Part shown: positions 59,301 to 62,300 of the stretch, piece by piece
How positions within the stretch are numbered: the stretch's first letter is position 1
How the letters are laid out: every line of letters begins with the position of its first letter
NCBI GenBank assembly: GCA_032622095.1
Contig: CP136066.1
Span: 49,018,911 to 49,082,910, forward strand
DNA: 64,000 bases
Direction: 5' to 3'
Source of the DNA: Siphonodentalium dalli
Taxonomy: Eukaryota > Mollusca > Scaphopoda > Gadilida > Siphonodentaliidae
Program-made: the position numbers and the translations under genes
Notes under the pieces: generated by a model
Seen by the model: only the letters and a program-made list of their open reading frames with translations
Databases searched by the model: none
Told to the model about the DNA's origin: nothing

Positions 59301-62300
59301 GAAGTCACCCATCAAAGCTCAGATTTGTTAGATATCGATTTTAGAAATCTATTATTTTTCATTATCGGGAATACTATCTGGCCCAGAACTCAGTCAAAAT
59401 TGCGTTAAAATTACCACTTGATTTTAGAGTTATTCATCCTTGTCTGTTTGAATAGATTTGGAGTACACATCCAGAGCAGATTACGGCAGTTATTGGTACT
59501 CATCTCGAGAACATAACAAATTTGAAAAATCAATATCTAATAACTCTGAGCTTTGTTTGATGGGTTCCTCGACTCGAATCAAATATTTTTTACCTCCAAA
59601 GCCAAAGAAATAGTAATATAGGACCCTCTGATCGGATTGTTGTTGTTGGAATCTGTTGAGATGGGGACCCTCTTTACGGGTTGAGTACCTTTAAGTGAAG
59701 GAATTTGAGTATCACCAGGTCAGGCACATCCTAAATTTGACTATTATAGTGGTATTCTACCGTCATAGTGGTATATGACCATAACATATTCATGTTTCCT
59801 GTATTTGCATTGGGAATAGAAGATGGTGCATACCTGGGCACAGCCAAATTACACACTTAACAATATCGCAGTGAATGAACAGTCTTCCGCCAAAATTGGT
59901 TGTGCAATCTTTTGCGCCAGCTTTGTTATTCAATAATATTACTAAAATATGCTTTTCTAAATGACAATAACATGATGACTCAATCGCTCCTTCATAACAA
60001 CATTTAAACTAATTGTATGCTGATTGAGTTGCTTATCCTGTGCCATCATGATTAATCATTATCCTGGACAAATATATGTATAATACCGAATTAGTGCGAC
60101 ACTGATTTTTCAATAATTTGTGTGAAATACGATTTTGGATTATCTCTCTTTTATTAAATTCACAAAACGGAAATGTTGATATACCACTATAATAGTGGAA
60201 TACCACTATAATAGTGAAATTCAGGATGTGCCCGACCTGTTCATAATGATAAGGCAATGATAGGGAAAGGGTCCATAGTCAGCACTAGATCATCCCATTG
60301 ACAATATGACCCCTGTAAATGTGTTTTTTTTGGCACAGCGGATTTTTCTCAGAATAATATTTAAAGACATATTATGGACTTGTTCCGGTATGTGAAACTG
60401 ATACGTTAGCATTCAGGCACTACGTCAACTGGAGGAATGTAGAATTTTAGTAACATCGCCGAAAATTTCAAGTAAATCGACCATACCACTCCATATAAAT
60501 CATCATCTGAACTACCCTCAATTGTAAATATTTACTTCTCGATTCGCGATGCAACTATTTGCGATAAACTAACGAAAACGATTTCACCATCGAAATTCGG
60601 TACATTTAATTAATATATAAGAATTAGGGTTGAAACGATTAATCGACTAGTCGTAGACGACGCTGAAATGTCAGAACGTCGACTCTGAATTTTGCCGTCG
60701 ACTAGTCGGAACATAGTGTATTAGTTCCATGTATAACGTTTTCAAGATCGATTCCGACATAAACGGTGTTAACTGCGCATAAGTTACGGTAAGTATAACA
60801 TTTGGTGGCACCCGGAATTGACAGTGGTACTAGTATAGACACACACGGTGACCCGACTATTAATTGAAAGAATGAAATTGACAACACAATGTCTCACTCG
60901 TCGTTTGAGGTCAAAGACATCACTGCGACATGATGGCAATGATTGACGCGGCTTTATCGTTTGTCGGAGACCGCTTTGATCTAGACACTGTGTATATTTC
61001 AATTGATCAATTGAAGGTCGCTTAAGGTGACGTCATTGTTGCTACCGTATATAAATGATACTGACATTAAGAACTGGCTATCGTATTCTACAAATAGCAT
61101 ATTCTATAGGGCGTATTTAGTCGGAACATTAACATTTTATAGTGACACCGCTCAGCACCGGTTTATTGGTGATCACGTGACTAAACGAAATCTCGAACGC
61201 AGATATTAAATTTAAAACCTGTATAAATGATCGAGTTTCTAATCATTATCCACCACATGTCTAATTATATAATTACATTCAGTGTGTTGGATAAATATCA
61301 AGATGTTTACAGTATTATTTCCCAAATAAATTGGTGTCTATGCAGGGAAATGCGCTACGCAATAGACCGTCATTGCATCAGTCATCAGTGTACGCCATGT
61401 ACGATGAATTTTCCGTACCATGTTATGTTTGAAAGTTTTGATATCAGGTACCGACTAGTCGACGCAACGCGACTTTTGGGTCTCGACTAGTCGACTCTGA
61501 AATTCACTAATCGTTTCAACACTAATAAGAATGAAGATGTATGTTGCCAATTTGGATATAATATTTGTAAAAATAACTACTTTGAGTAAGATTATTCTAC
61601 ATTTCTATTTGATCACCCTACCGCAGTGTTTCATATCACTTTAATTTTCTTAGAAGCAATCACTAAAGAGACATAATTCTGGCAAAATTGATTTGTGCCA
61701 AGTGAGATCGAACCTGATTTATATCTTAATGTGAGTAATCCACATACTAAATTTTATAGCAATTTTATGACTATAACTTTAAGTAGAGGTGTTATAAAGA
61801 AATTAAAATTATCAGCCAATATTATGTCATAAATAAGGGCCAAACATTGGCAAGATTCATTAGTCCGATGGAAAGATCATCCTAAAAACAATATAACCAA
61901 CAAATTAATGTTGAAAATAGACATATCTCTAATAAAATTATTGACTTCAACCTACATGTAATTATGACCATACCTGGTTCTTCAATGTCGAGAGTAACCT
62001 GTTCACTCTGTCTCATTTTCCCAGAGTTCGTAGCCTGACATTTATATGAGCCAAGATCAGATAACTCCACTGGACTAATCTCTAATACGCCTTCCGGATA
62101 TAATGTAAATCGGTCCTGCGGCCTCACAGGCCGTCCGTCCTTGAACCATGAATACGTGGCAGCAGGAAGACTGTCAATGTCACACTCAAACATCGTCGTG
62201 TCGCCGACATAAACCTTTTGTGGTTTTGGTTCAATTATAAATAGTTTATCTAGATCTGAAAATGAAACACTCTTGAGTTATAGATGAGTCAAATTGGTTA

